From assembly GCA_015654635.1 (NCBI GenBank), contig JAATGP010000035.1:62001-126000 (forward strand): 64,000 nt of DNA, in the 5' to 3' direction. The stretch comes from Alphaproteobacteria bacterium (lineage in GTDB: Bacteria > Pseudomonadota > Alphaproteobacteria > Micropepsales > Micropepsaceae). Below, piece by piece: positions 36,559-45,586 of the stretch. The stretch's first letter is position 1; each line of letters starts with the position of its first letter. Made by a program: the position numbers and the translations under genes. The notes below the pieces were generated by a model. The model worked only from the letters and a program-made list of their open reading frames with translations, was not told the origin of the DNA and did no database searches.

Positions 36559-38770
36559 GGTGATCGCCTCTCGCCTTTTGGCTGCAACTATGGTGGCGTT
36601 GTGTTGCGGCGCCGCTGCCGCCACGCCGTCTTTGATTCCGTTGCCTGCCCATATGGAAGGAGGCGAGGGCAGATTCGCGTTGTCATCCCAGACACCGCTT
36701 GTCTGCGCCGATCCTGGCGACCAAGGCTGTACGCGGATCTTGGATTATCTCGCCGGTCTGCTGCAGCGCGATCCCGGTCTGACCTTGCGGCGAGATAAAG
36801 AAGGTAACGCGCCTGCCATCATTTTGCGGCGGACCAGTGATCTCACAGGTGAGGCCTATCGTCTCCATGTGGCGCCTTCGGGTATTGAAATCGCGGCGGG
36901 GTCCGATGCGGGGTTGTTCTACGGCGCCGTCACGGCGTGGCAATTGTCCTCGCAACAACCGCCATCATCCGGCCGTATCGAGATCGCATCCATCGATATT
37001 GCGGATGCGCCGCGCTTTTCCTGGCGCGGAGTGATGTTGGATTCAGCGCGGCATTTCCAAAAGCCGGATGCGGTGAAGCAATTGCTCGATACCATGGCGA
37101 TGCACAAGCTTAACGTGCTGCAATGGCATTTGACCGACGATCAGGGCTGGCGGATCGAGATCCAGAAATATCCCCGCCTCACCAAGATCGGGGCTTGGCG
37201 CAAGAATAACCGCGAAGGCCGTTATGGCGGCTTCTACACCCAGGTTCAAATCCGCGATATCGTCGCCTATGCCGCGGCGCGCCACATCACCGTGGTGCCG
37301 GAAATCGAAATGCCCGGTCATGCCTCGGCGGCGATTGCGGCCTATCCGCAGCTTGGCTCTCTCAAACATCCGCCGCGCAAAGTATCGGGCGATTGGGGCG
37401 TCTTCCCAAATCTTTATAATGTTGATGACACCACCTTTGCCTTTCTCGAAGATGTTCTGACCGAGGTGATGACGCTGTTTCCGAGCCCCTATATCCATGT
37501 GGGCGGCGATGAGGCGCCGAAAGGCCAATGGGATGCATCGCCAAACGTGCAAAAGCGCATGGCCGCACTGGGTGTGCCCGACACCAAGGCCCTACAGGGG
37601 TATTTTACCGCCCGCATGGGCCGCTTTCTCGAAGCTCATGGGCGGCGCTTGATCGGTTGGGATGAGATTTTGGAGGGCGGGCCGCCGCAAAGCGCTACAA
37701 TCACCAGCTGGCGCACCATCGAAAGCGCCAACGAGGCGGCCGAGAAGGGCCACGACGTGGTGCTGTCGCCCTCGCCGCAACTCTATCTTGATCATTGCCA
37801 GCGCGAGCGTGAGGGCGAACCCACCTGTCGCGGCGGGGCGATAACGCTGCGCGATATTTATGCCTTCGATCCCGTACCAAGCGGCGCCTTAACGCAGCAT
37901 CTTATCGGCATGCAGGCGAATATCTGGACCGAGCATCTGCCGACCGCAGACGCTGTTTCCTATGCCGCCTTTCCGCGCTTGGCGGCCTTTGCCGAAATTG
38001 CCTGGTCGCCGCAGAACATGCACCATTGGCCGGATTTCGTCACCCGTCTTCCGGCCCAATTTGCGCGTTACAACGCTCTCGGCATTGTCCATTCCAATGC
38101 GGCCTTTGCGGTGGATGTTGCAGCGGTTCCTTCGTCAACCGGCGCCACAGTCACGCTTTCCAGCCAGACAGGCTTCGGCGCGATCCACTATACCCGCGAT
38201 GGCTCGCCGCCCATGCTAACCTCGCCGGTTTTCGATAAGCCGTTCGAGACGGCGTTGCCTGCTGTCATTACCGGGGCAACCTTCGACAGCGACCGCGTCA
38301 TCAGTGCGCCGGCGCGCGAACGCCTCAATGCCGCCTCTCTGCTTCGGCGCAATTCCTACACGCTGGAGCAATGCGCCAAGGACATTCTTTTGGCGCAGAG
38401 AGGAAAATCCGGCGCCGTCATGATGGTCAATGTCATGAACCCCTGCTGGCTCTACCGCGGACTCGACATGACTGCGATCCGCGGCTTTGACATTGCCATT
38501 ACCACGCTGCCGTTCAATTTCCAGATCGGTGCGGACATTCAGAAAATCCCGCTCGATCCTAAAGCGTCGCGTTTCGGCCAGCTCGAAATCCACGATGGCG
38601 ATTGCAAAGGCGAACGGCTCGCCGTCGTTTCGCTTTCGCCCAAGAGCGCGTATCTACACATTCCCATGAAGCCGCGTGCGGGTCTCCACGATCTCTGTTT
38701 TGCTTTTGCACGGCGCAAAGTCGATCCTCTTTGGGCGGTCGACTGGGTTCAGCCCTTGGCCAAGGAGTAA
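36557..38770 (+). CDS. GH20 beta-N-acetylhexosaminidase
   Basis: Secreted exo-hexosaminidase (737 aa) releasing terminal GlcNAc from chitooligosaccharides. It has a signal peptide ending near AAAATP, an alpha/beta GH20 N-domain (about 25-150) and a TIM barrel beginning FSWRGVMLDSARHF. The catalytic pair Asp318-Glu319 lies in YIHVGGDEAP; HLTDDQGWRIEI and PEIEMPGHASAA are substrate-site motifs. The C-terminal 200 residues form an added beta-rich region. The nagF-like PTS gene starts 2 bp after the stop, so released GlcNAc is imported by proteins of the same operon. The ribosome site is weak. Confidence 0.92.
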   Translation: MVIASRLLAATMVALCCGAAAATPSLIPLPAHMEGGEGRFALSSQTPLVCADPGDQGCTRILDYLAGLLQRDPGLTLRRDKEGNAPAIILRRTSDLTGEAYRLHVAPSGIEIAAGSDAGLFYGAVTAWQLSSQQPPSSGRIEIASIDIADAPRFSWRGVMLDSARHFQKPDAVKQLLDTMAMHKLNVLQWHLTDDQGWRIEIQKYPRLTKIGAWRKNNREGRYGGFYTQVQIRDIVAYAAARHITVVPEIEMPGHASAAIAAYPQLGSLKHPPRKVSGDWGVFPNLYNVDDTTFAFLEDVLTEVMTLFPSPYIHVGGDEAPKGQWDASPNVQKRMAALGVPDTKALQGYFTARMGRFLEAHGRRLIGWDEILEGGPPQSATITSWRTIESANEAAEKGHDVVLSPSPQLYLDHCQREREGEPTCRGGAITLRDIYAFDPVPSGALTQHLIGMQANIWTEHLPTADAVSYAAFPRLAAFAEIAWSPQNMHHWPDFVTRLPAQFARYNALGIVHSNAAFAVDVAAVPSSTGATVTLSSQTGFGAIHYTRDGSPPMLTSPVFDKPFETALPAVITGATFDSDRVISAPARERLNAASLLRRNSYTLEQCAKDILLAQRGKSGAVMMVNVMNPCWLYRGLDMTAIRGFDIAITTLPFNFQIGADIQKIPLDPKASRFGQLEIHDGDCKGERLAVVSLSPKSAYLHIPMKPRAGLHDLCFAFARRKVDPLWAVDWVQPLAKE

Positions 38771-38772
38771 TC

Positions 38773-41253
38773 ATGGCACTGACGATCTTGGCTCCGGTGG
38801 CGGGTTGGGCGACACCGCTCGATGAGGTGCCCGATCCGGTCTTTTCCGATCGCATCTTGGGAGATGGCGTCGCCATTGATCCCATCGGCGGCAGGCTTGT
38901 TGCGCCATGCGATGGTATCATCGTCGCGCTCGCCAAACATGCCGTGACTATTCGGGCCGAGAGCGGCGCGGAAATTCTGGTCCATGTCGGGCTGGAAACG
39001 GTCGCTTTGAAAGGTCTTGGCTTTACGCCTCTTGCCGAAGAGGGACGGGCTGTCAAAGCGGGCGATCCCATCCTCTCCTTCGATCTCGAAATCTTGGCGC
39101 GCCATGCCAAAAGTCTGATCACGCCGGTCATCATCGCTAACGGCGAGGCGTTTGTGATTGTGCGCCGCACCGTATCGCGCGAAGTGGCCGCGGGTGATGT
39201 TCTGATGGAGGTTGTGCCGGTCACAGCTTCCATCTCGGGCGGGCAAACGGGCGCCGAAAGCGTTAGCCGCGTTGTGGTGGTCGCCTCCGAGCACGGCTTG
39301 CACGCCCGCCCTGCCGCCTTGTTGGCCAGCACTGCGAAAACATTTTCCGGGGAGGTCACACTTGCTTGTGGCGGGCGTTCCGCCAACGCCAAAAGCACCG
39401 TGGCCATCATGGCGCTCGGCGTGCGTAGCCAGGATGCGGTTACACTTTCGGCGGCGGGCGCCGGTGCTGAGGCAATGGTGGAGCGTCTCGCCCGGATGCT
39501 GGAGCAAGTGCATCACGAGGCCAAGCCCGCGCTCGCCATCCAAAAGCCCAAAACCTCCAACACCGCCACGCATCTTTATGGCGTTCGCGCAGCGCCCGGA
39601 CGGGTGGCGGGCATTGCCGTGCCCCTTCGCGCCGCGGTGTTTGTGGTGGCAGAGGAGGGGTTGGGCATCGCTGTTGAGACCAAAGCGCTGCAGGAGGCGC
39701 TCGCGGCATTGCGCGCGCGCCTGGAAGCCGCGGCGGCAGCCGCTTCTGGTCCGGCTCGTGAAATTGTGGTGGCGCATTTGGAACTGCTGGCTGATTCTGA
39801 GCTCGAAGCCGCGGCTCTGACGGCTATCGCAGAGGATAAGAGTGCAGCTTTTGCTTGGCGCCGCGCCATACAGCATTTCGCTGCTATTTTTCGCGGTCTG
39901 GAAGATCCGCGTTTGCGCGAGCGCGCCGCCGATCTCGTCGATCTCGAGCGCCAAGTCCTGACGCTTCTCATCGGTGGTCCCGTTGCCAGCCAGCCCTCGC
40001 TGCCGCCGTCTGCCATCCTCATTGCCGATGAAATTCTGCCCTCCGATCTTTCCGGTTTCGACAGCCGCTTGATTGCGGGTTTGCTCTCCGCCCGCGGCGG
40101 CCCCACATCGCATGTCGCAATCCTCGCGGCGAGCATGAACATTCCGGCCTTGGTCGGTGCGGGCGAAGGTGTGCTCGCCATCGCCGAAGGTACGCAAATT
40201 CTCCTGGATGCAGATGGCGGCTTTGTCGATCTGGCGCCGGACGGCGCGACGCTGGCTGCCGCAAAACATTCCGCCGCACAAGCTGCCGCCCGCGCCAATC
40301 AGGAAAGGGTGGGCGCCGGAGAGCTTTGCTTTACCGCAGACGGCCTGCGCATCGAGGTCTTTGCCAATCTTGCCAAAGGCGCAGAGGAAGCTGCCGCGGC
40401 GGTGGCGTTTGGCGCCGAGGGTTGCGGCTTGCTGCGCACTGAGTTCCTTTTCATGGAGCGGCAGGAGCCACCCACAGAGTCTGAGCAGCGAGAAGCTTAT
40501 CAAGCTGTTGCCGCTGCACTCGGCGGCCGTCCCTTCATCCTGCGCAGTTTCGACATCGGCGCCGACAAACCGGTCGCTTATCTTTCCTTTCCACACGAGG
40601 ACAATCCCCAGCTCGGGCTGCGCGGTATCCGTGCGGGACTTGCGTGGCCCGATCTGCTGCGCACGCAATTGCGCGCCGTTCTGCAGGTTACGCCATCCGG
40701 ACGTTGCAAAATTTTGCTGCCGATGATTACCGCTCTCGGTGAGCTTCGTGTGGTTCGAGACATGATCGATGAAATTTGTGCGGAGTTCGCGGTGCAGCGC
40801 CCCGAACTTGGCGTGATGATTGAGACGCCGGCCTCTGCCGTGCTTGCCGATCAGCTTATCCGGGAGGCCGACTTTCTCTCCATCGGCACCAATGATCTCA
40901 CCCAATATGTACTGGCCATCGATCGCACCCATGGTCAGCTCTCGGGACAACTCGATGCCTTGCATCCCGCGGTGCTGCGCCTGATCGCGCGAACCGCCGA
41001 TGCCGCCAATGCTGCCGGCAAGATCGCAGCGGTGTGCGGCGGCCTGGCGGCGGATCCGCTTGCCGCGCCGATCTTGATCGGCCTCGGCATCAAAGAACTG
41101 TCCATGCCCGCCCCGGCTATACCGCGCCTGAAGGCACAAATTCGCAGCTTGCGAGCCGAAGCGTGCCGCGCCCTGGCCCAAGCCGCACTCGCCTGTGAAT
41201 CCGCCGCCGCCGTGCGGGCCTTGACGACATCATTTCCGGGGGACGCGCCATGA
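38773..41253 (+). CDS. nagF: PTS EIIA-HPr-EI fusion protein for N-acetylglucosamine
   Basis: Cytoplasmic 826-aa phosphoryl-transfer protein joining three PTS components. EIIA-Glc type: residues 1-150, active His71 in LVHVGLETV with partner His56. HPr: about 165-250, active His177 in HGLHARPA. Enzyme I: about 268-826, active His447 in RGGPTSHVAI, GCGLLRTEFLFM and the C-terminal PEP-binding FLSIGTNDLTQY. It takes phosphate from PEP to the EIIB of the adjacent transporter. The ATG at 38773 follows AAGGAG by 5 bases, 2 bp after the GH20 stop. Its 3' end overlaps nagE by 4 bp. The same split (NagF plus NagE) is known in Caulobacter. Confidence 0.93.
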   Translation: MALTILAPVAGWATPLDEVPDPVFSDRILGDGVAIDPIGGRLVAPCDGIIVALAKHAVTIRAESGAEILVHVGLETVALKGLGFTPLAEEGRAVKAGDPILSFDLEILARHAKSLITPVIIANGEAFVIVRRTVSREVAAGDVLMEVVPVTASISGGQTGAESVSRVVVVASEHGLHARPAALLASTAKTFSGEVTLACGGRSANAKSTVAIMALGVRSQDAVTLSAAGAGAEAMVERLARMLEQVHHEAKPALAIQKPKTSNTATHLYGVRAAPGRVAGIAVPLRAAVFVVAEEGLGIAVETKALQEALAALRARLEAAAAAASGPAREIVVAHLELLADSELEAAALTAIAEDKSAAFAWRRAIQHFAAIFRGLEDPRLRERAADLVDLERQVLTLLIGGPVASQPSLPPSAILIADEILPSDLSGFDSRLIAGLLSARGGPTSHVAILAASMNIPALVGAGEGVLAIAEGTQILLDADGGFVDLAPDGATLAAAKHSAAQAAARANQERVGAGELCFTADGLRIEVFANLAKGAEEAAAAVAFGAEGCGLLRTEFLFMERQEPPTESEQREAYQAVAAALGGRPFILRSFDIGADKPVAYLSFPHEDNPQLGLRGIRAGLAWPDLLRTQLRAVLQVTPSGRCKILLPMITALGELRVVRDMIDEICAEFAVQRPELGVMIETPASAVLADQLIREADFLSIGTNDLTQYVLAIDRTHGQLSGQLDALHPAVLRLIARTADAANAAGKIAAVCGGLAADPLAAPILIGLGIKELSMPAPAIPRLKAQIRSLRAEACRALAQAALACESAAAVRALTTSFPGDAP

Positions 41254-42995
41254 AAGCTGTCTTTGAAGTACTGCAGCCTTTGGGCCGGGCCCTCATGCTG
41301 CCGATTGCTGTGCTTCCTGCGGCAGGTATCTTGCTGCGGCTTGGCCAACCGGATCTCTTGAATATTGCCTTTGTGGCGGCGGCAGGCGATGCCATCTTCC
41401 ACAATCTCGGCTTGCTCTTTGCGATCGGTATCGCGGTTGGCCTCGCCAAGGAAAACCATGGTGCCGCTGCGCTTGCGGGCGCGGTGTTCTTTTTGATCGC
41501 GACCACTGGTGCCAAGGTTTTGATGCAAGTCCCGCCGGAGGCGCTGGCGGGCTATTCCGGTGATGCGATCAAGCTTGCCGCCGACCATTTCAAACAGAGC
41601 CAACTCGACAAGCTCGGCGTTCCTACAGGCATTATTTCGGGTCTTGTTTCGGGCTGGCTCTACAATCGGTTCCACACCATCAAACTGCCGGAATATCTGG
41701 CCTTCTTCGCGGGTCGCCGTTTCGTGCCTATCATCGCTGGTGTGGCGGCGCTGTTGCCCGCCTTTCTCATCGGCACGCTCTGGACATCGATTTCGCACGG
41801 CATGGATAGCGCCAGTCACGCGGTGCTCAGCCTGGGGCCGCTCGGCCTTTTTATCTATGGCGTTCTGAACCGCCTTCTCATCGTTACGGGAATGCACCAC
41901 ATCCTCAACAATCTGGCATGGTTCAATCTCGGCAGCTATCACGGTGTCACGGGCGATTTGAACCGCTTCTTTGCGGGCGACCCCACCGCCGGTGCCTTCA
42001 TGACGGGTTATTTCCCGGTGATGATGTTCGGCCTGCCCGCCGCCTGTCTTGCCATGTATCACACCGCCCTGCCGGCGCGGCGCAAAGAGGTTGGTGGCGT
42101 CCTCGCCTCCATGGCGCTGACCGCATTTCTCACCGGGGTCACCGAGCCTATCGAGTTCAGCTTCATGTTCTTGGCCCCGGCCCTCTATGTGATGCATGCG
42201 CTGCTGACAGGCCTTTCCATGGTGGTGATGAATCTCCTTGGTGTGCATTTGGGCTTCGGTTTTTCGGCGGGCATCTTCGATTACGCGATAAACTTCAACC
42301 GTGCTCAGAAGCCATTGCTTCTCATCCCGGTGGGGCTGATTTATTTCGCGCTCTATTACACGGTGTTTCGCTTCGCCATTCTCCGCTTCGGGCTCAAGAC
42401 GATGGGGAGGGATGAAGCGCCAGTCGCGGCCGTCAGCGCCAAAGACACGCCTCGCGGCAAGGCTTATTTGGTGGCGCTTGGCGGTGCCGCGAATCTGCGC
42501 AGCGTCGATGCCTGCACCACGCGTCTGCGCCTCAACGTGCAGTCCTCCGCGGTGATTGACGAAGCCGCCCTGCGGGCGCTTGGCGCCAAAGGCTTTGTGC
42601 GGCCCTCGGAACACGCGCTGCAAGTGGTCATCGGACCTCAGGCCGATCAGATCGCATCAGAAATCCGAGAGAGCATGACCGGCGTAGAGAAGGCGGAGCC
42701 AGACCTCACCGCTGCCTCGCCGATGGCATCAACGACAACATCCCCGGAGTCTGCCGGGCCGCTTCCCGCCGCAGAAGTTTTGGCGGCGCTTGGCGGCAGC
42801 GGCAACGTGCAATCCGTCGCCGTCTGCGGCAGCCGCATTGCCGTCGATCTCATCGACAGCCGCTGTATCGACACCGGAGTCTTAAAGGCGGCAGGCATGC
42901 GCAGTATCGCGATGTTACCGCACGGGGTGCATTTGATCTTCGGGCCTGGCGCCGGAGCCTTGTCTTCGCGTCTGAAAACGCTGCTGGCGGCCTAA
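41250..42995 (+). CDS. nagE: PTS GlcNAc permease EIIC with two EIIB domains
   Basis: Inner-membrane PTS transporter (581 aa) that imports GlcNAc as GlcNAc-6-phosphate. EIIC occupies residues 1-385 (about ten helices; signature GVTEPIEFSF at 296-305 and GMHHILNNLAWF). The canonical EIIB follows at about 402-475 with phospho-Cys422 in DACTTRLRL. After a Ser/Thr/Pro-rich linker (about 480-505) a second EIIB-like domain (507-581) carries Cys526 in SVAVCGSRIAVD, where the usual TRLR is altered. No EIIA is attached; that domain is in the upstream fusion protein. It overlaps nagF by ATGA. The second EIIB may be a regulatory or degenerate copy. Confidence 0.9.
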   Translation: MKAVFEVLQPLGRALMLPIAVLPAAGILLRLGQPDLLNIAFVAAAGDAIFHNLGLLFAIGIAVGLAKENHGAAALAGAVFFLIATTGAKVLMQVPPEALAGYSGDAIKLAADHFKQSQLDKLGVPTGIISGLVSGWLYNRFHTIKLPEYLAFFAGRRFVPIIAGVAALLPAFLIGTLWTSISHGMDSASHAVLSLGPLGLFIYGVLNRLLIVTGMHHILNNLAWFNLGSYHGVTGDLNRFFAGDPTAGAFMTGYFPVMMFGLPAACLAMYHTALPARRKEVGGVLASMALTAFLTGVTEPIEFSFMFLAPALYVMHALLTGLSMVVMNLLGVHLGFGFSAGIFDYAINFNRAQKPLLLIPVGLIYFALYYTVFRFAILRFGLKTMGRDEAPVAAVSAKDTPRGKAYLVALGGAANLRSVDACTTRLRLNVQSSAVIDEAALRALGAKGFVRPSEHALQVVIGPQADQIASEIRESMTGVEKAEPDLTAASPMASTTTSPESAGPLPAAEVLAALGGSGNVQSVAVCGSRIAVDLIDSRCIDTGVLKAAGMRSIAMLPHGVHLIFGPGAGALSSRLKTLLAA

Positions 42996-43034
42996 TCGAT
43001 AGCCGCCTGCGATATGAGAAGCCACGGAAAGGAT

Positions 43035-43061
43035 GCGGGCGGCGCTGTCTTCGCCGCCCGC
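43035..43061 (-). terminator. Terminator between nagE and the fourth TBDR
   Basis: GCGGGCGGCG / CGCCGCCCGC, a 10-bp perfect stem with a 7-base loop in the 78-bp convergent gap. On the minus strand it is followed by ATCCTTTCC, so it mainly suits the receptor transcript, and may also stop nagE transcription. Confidence 0.7.
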
Positions 43062-43073
43062 CTTGGAAAGCGC

Positions 43074-45359
43074 TTAGTTGAATTTGCCGCTCAACGTCAC
43101 GCCGAAAGTGGCCGGGTCGTTGAGGATGGCGGCGTCATAATTCTCGATGACACCTTTAAGGTTCTTTTCATTGGTGATGTTGCGGCCATAGAGGGCGATT
43201 TCCCAGCTGTCGGTGCCGTAACCGAGTTTGAGGCCGCCTTCGAAATTGCCGTTAGAATTGAATTCTCGGGTCCGGTAGAGAACAAAATTGGTGTAGCCCT
43301 GCAAATTCCAATCGGTGGCGATGAACACTTTGCCGCCATCGGACACCGGAATGTCATAGCGCGCGCTGACGTTCAGATTGTATTCCGGCGCGTTCGGCAG
43401 CGCATTGCCATCGATTTTGGCGAAATAGGTCGTGCCGGTTCCCGAGCCCTTGGTGAAATAGGCATTGAGGGGGGTCAGGGTCAACGCGCCGTTGAAGCTA
43501 CCCATCTGGGCAAAGGCATTGGCATCTTTGATCTCGGTGTGGAGCAGGCTGAGGCCAGTCGAGAGCGACAGGTTTTCCACCGGCAGCCAATTGAGTTCGG
43601 CTTCCATGCCATAGGCTTCCGCCTTGTTGGCATTGAAGAAGACGCCGTTGCCGTTGGAGTCGTTGCCGTTCAGCTGAATGTCATCGACGGTGTAGGTAAA
43701 GGCCGAGACGTTGAAGCGCAGCGTATTGCTGAGTTGGCTCTTAAGGCCGCCTTCCCACGACAGAATGGTCTCCGAATTGGCGAAGGTGAAGGGCGAATTG
43801 AACACCGCCGAACGCCCCTGAATGGTCGGGCCGCGAAAGCCGGTGGCAACGCGGGCATAAAGGCTGACTTCGGGGCTCACTTCATAGATTGCGCTGACAT
43901 CCCAGCTCGGCTTGGTGGATTCCAGCGTGGGGTTGCGGTCGGCAGTGGCGGGGAAACTCACGACGCCCGTCGGCGAGTCGGCCGTTTTGAGCAGATGCGT
44001 TTCCTTTTTGTCGTTGGTGACGCGCGCACCAGCGGTGATTGTCAGGTGCGGCAGCACTTCATAGCTTGCCTGGCCGAACAGCGCCCAGGAGGTATTGACA
44101 TCGCGCAGGCGCACCCAGTTGTTGGGATTGTTCGCCGGTCCGGTCAGGAAGAAGGCGCGCTGATAAAACTCGGTGATGTCGTGCTGGTCGAAATACATGC
44201 CGCCGACCTGCCATTTGAACTTGCCCTCGGCGCTGCTCGCCAGCCGCACTTCTTCGGTCCACTGCCCCAGGGCGCGGATGCGGCCCATCGATTCGCCGAA
44301 GCCCGCATTGCCGTAATCGGCTGCTGCGCCGCCGTCGGTATCGCCGCGGCTCTGGCCTTCGGTGGCTTCATAGCCGGTGATGGAAGTCAGCGTAATACCG
44401 CCGAAATCGTACGCGATGTTTTCCGAGACGCCATAGGTATTATAGCCCTGCGGATTGTTCATGCCTTCGTCCCAACGCGCTTGGTTCCAATGCTGCGAAT
44501 CGGCATTGTGTGACCCGATGGTCAGCGCCCCGCGGCGAAACACGCTGGCTGGGCCGTCATACCAGCGGCCATGCGCCGAGGTCAGCATCGACAAATTCTC
44601 TACTGGTGTCGCCAGCAACTGCACGCGCAGATCGCGTTCGTTGAAGCCGCCGACGGCGTTCTTCTGGCCGGTCGGCGTGCCGTCCGCACTGGCGCCGGTA
44701 TAGGTATTATCGATGTAATCGGCGCGGGACTGGAAGAGGCCGGAAACGCGGATGGCGAGCTTATCGGCGATGATGGGACCGCCCACGCCGAAATCGAGAT
44801 CGACGCTGTTATAGGCGCCATAGCTGGCCGATCCACGCCCCTCGAAATCCTGGGTTGGGCGATTGGTATCAAACTTGATGATGCCCGCCGTGGTGTTGCG
44901 GCCGAACAGCGAGCCTTGGGGGCCGCGCAGCACTTCGACCTGCGCTATGTCATAGGCGGGGTTCGACTTCAGCACGACATGCTCCAGCACGATATCGTCT
45001 TGAATAATCGACACCGGCTGCGAGGCACCGAGATAGAAGTCGACATTGCCGAGGCCGCGAATGTAGAAGCGTGGGAAAATGCGGCCCGTGGTCGATTCCA
45101 CATAAAGGCTGGGCACCTTGCCGGACAGCGCCAGCAGCGTGTCGTCGCCCGAGGAGGTCATGGTGGTCAGTGCCTCGCCGCTCAGCACGCCTACCGATAC
45201 CGGCACGTTCTGCTGATTTTCGGGGCGGCGGTCGGCGGTTACGACGACTTCTTCAAGGCCCTCCGATTTGGCTTGGGCAAAGGCCGGGTCTGCGCACAGC
45301 ATTGCGCCTACGGCCGCGCTGGCCAGAAGGGTGCGCTTGGTAATCCCCTTGGAATGCAT
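43074..45359 (-). CDS. TonB-dependent receptor, substrate unknown
   Basis: Outer-membrane receptor of 761 aa; the ATG at 45359 lies 6 bases after GAGGGAC and begins a signal peptide ending at DPAFAQA. The plug reads EEVVVTADRRPENQQNVPVS, FYIRGLGNVDFYLG and VEVLRGPQGSLFGRNTTAG, the type common in iron-complex and catechol-siderophore-like receptors of sphingomonads, unlike the four other receptors here. The barrel ends GVTLSGKFN. The ROK-kinase gene starts upstream on the same strand but 227 bp separate them, so a separate promoter is likely. Carbohydrate or metal-complex ligands are both possible. Confidence 0.82.
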   Translation of the reverse strand: MHSKGITKRTLLASAAVGAMLCADPAFAQAKSEGLEEVVVTADRRPENQQNVPVSVGVLSGEALTTMTSSGDDTLLALSGKVPSLYVESTTGRIFPRFYIRGLGNVDFYLGASQPVSIIQDDIVLEHVVLKSNPAYDIAQVEVLRGPQGSLFGRNTTAGIIKFDTNRPTQDFEGRGSASYGAYNSVDLDFGVGGPIIADKLAIRVSGLFQSRADYIDNTYTGASADGTPTGQKNAVGGFNERDLRVQLLATPVENLSMLTSAHGRWYDGPASVFRRGALTIGSHNADSQHWNQARWDEGMNNPQGYNTYGVSENIAYDFGGITLTSITGYEATEGQSRGDTDGGAAADYGNAGFGESMGRIRALGQWTEEVRLASSAEGKFKWQVGGMYFDQHDITEFYQRAFFLTGPANNPNNWVRLRDVNTSWALFGQASYEVLPHLTITAGARVTNDKKETHLLKTADSPTGVVSFPATADRNPTLESTKPSWDVSAIYEVSPEVSLYARVATGFRGPTIQGRSAVFNSPFTFANSETILSWEGGLKSQLSNTLRFNVSAFTYTVDDIQLNGNDSNGNGVFFNANKAEAYGMEAELNWLPVENLSLSTGLSLLHTEIKDANAFAQMGSFNGALTLTPLNAYFTKGSGTGTTYFAKIDGNALPNAPEYNLNVSARYDIPVSDGGKVFIATDWNLQGYTNFVLYRTREFNSNGNFEGGLKLGYGTDSWEIALYGRNITNEKNLKGVIENYDAAILNDPATFGVTLSGKFN

Positions 45360-45586
45360 GATTCTTGTCCCTCGAATAGTGGTTGCCGATCGTAAGCGAG
45401 GGACGCACGCAAACCTCGGCTCAGGGCGCTGCCCCCGTCCGTAACCGTTCTGTCTGATTGAGCCCCAAGACTCCGTTCTAACGACGTTTAGGCGACAATC
45501 ATGTAGCTGAAGTGACAACGTGGATGCGCTGCAACATTTCGCCAACGGTACCGCGTCGCTGTAGCGTAAAGATCACGCTTGACGGG

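Noticed and set aside
34623-36563. 646-codon plus-strand frame opposite the TPR-sulfotransferase
   Set aside because: It mirrors the TPR-sulfotransferase, runs through the terminator at 34653 and shows no domain.
38749-41181. 810-codon open frame on the minus strand opposite nagF
   Set aside because: The plus strand encodes a complete three-domain PTS protein with all active-site histidines; the antisense frame is low-complexity Arg/Gly/His-rich and has no recognisable motif.
45563-45579. AGCGT-7nt-ACGCT inverted repeat between the ROK gene and the fourth TBDR
   Set aside because: Arms of only five bases with no T-run and no second copy; expected by chance in a region this long.
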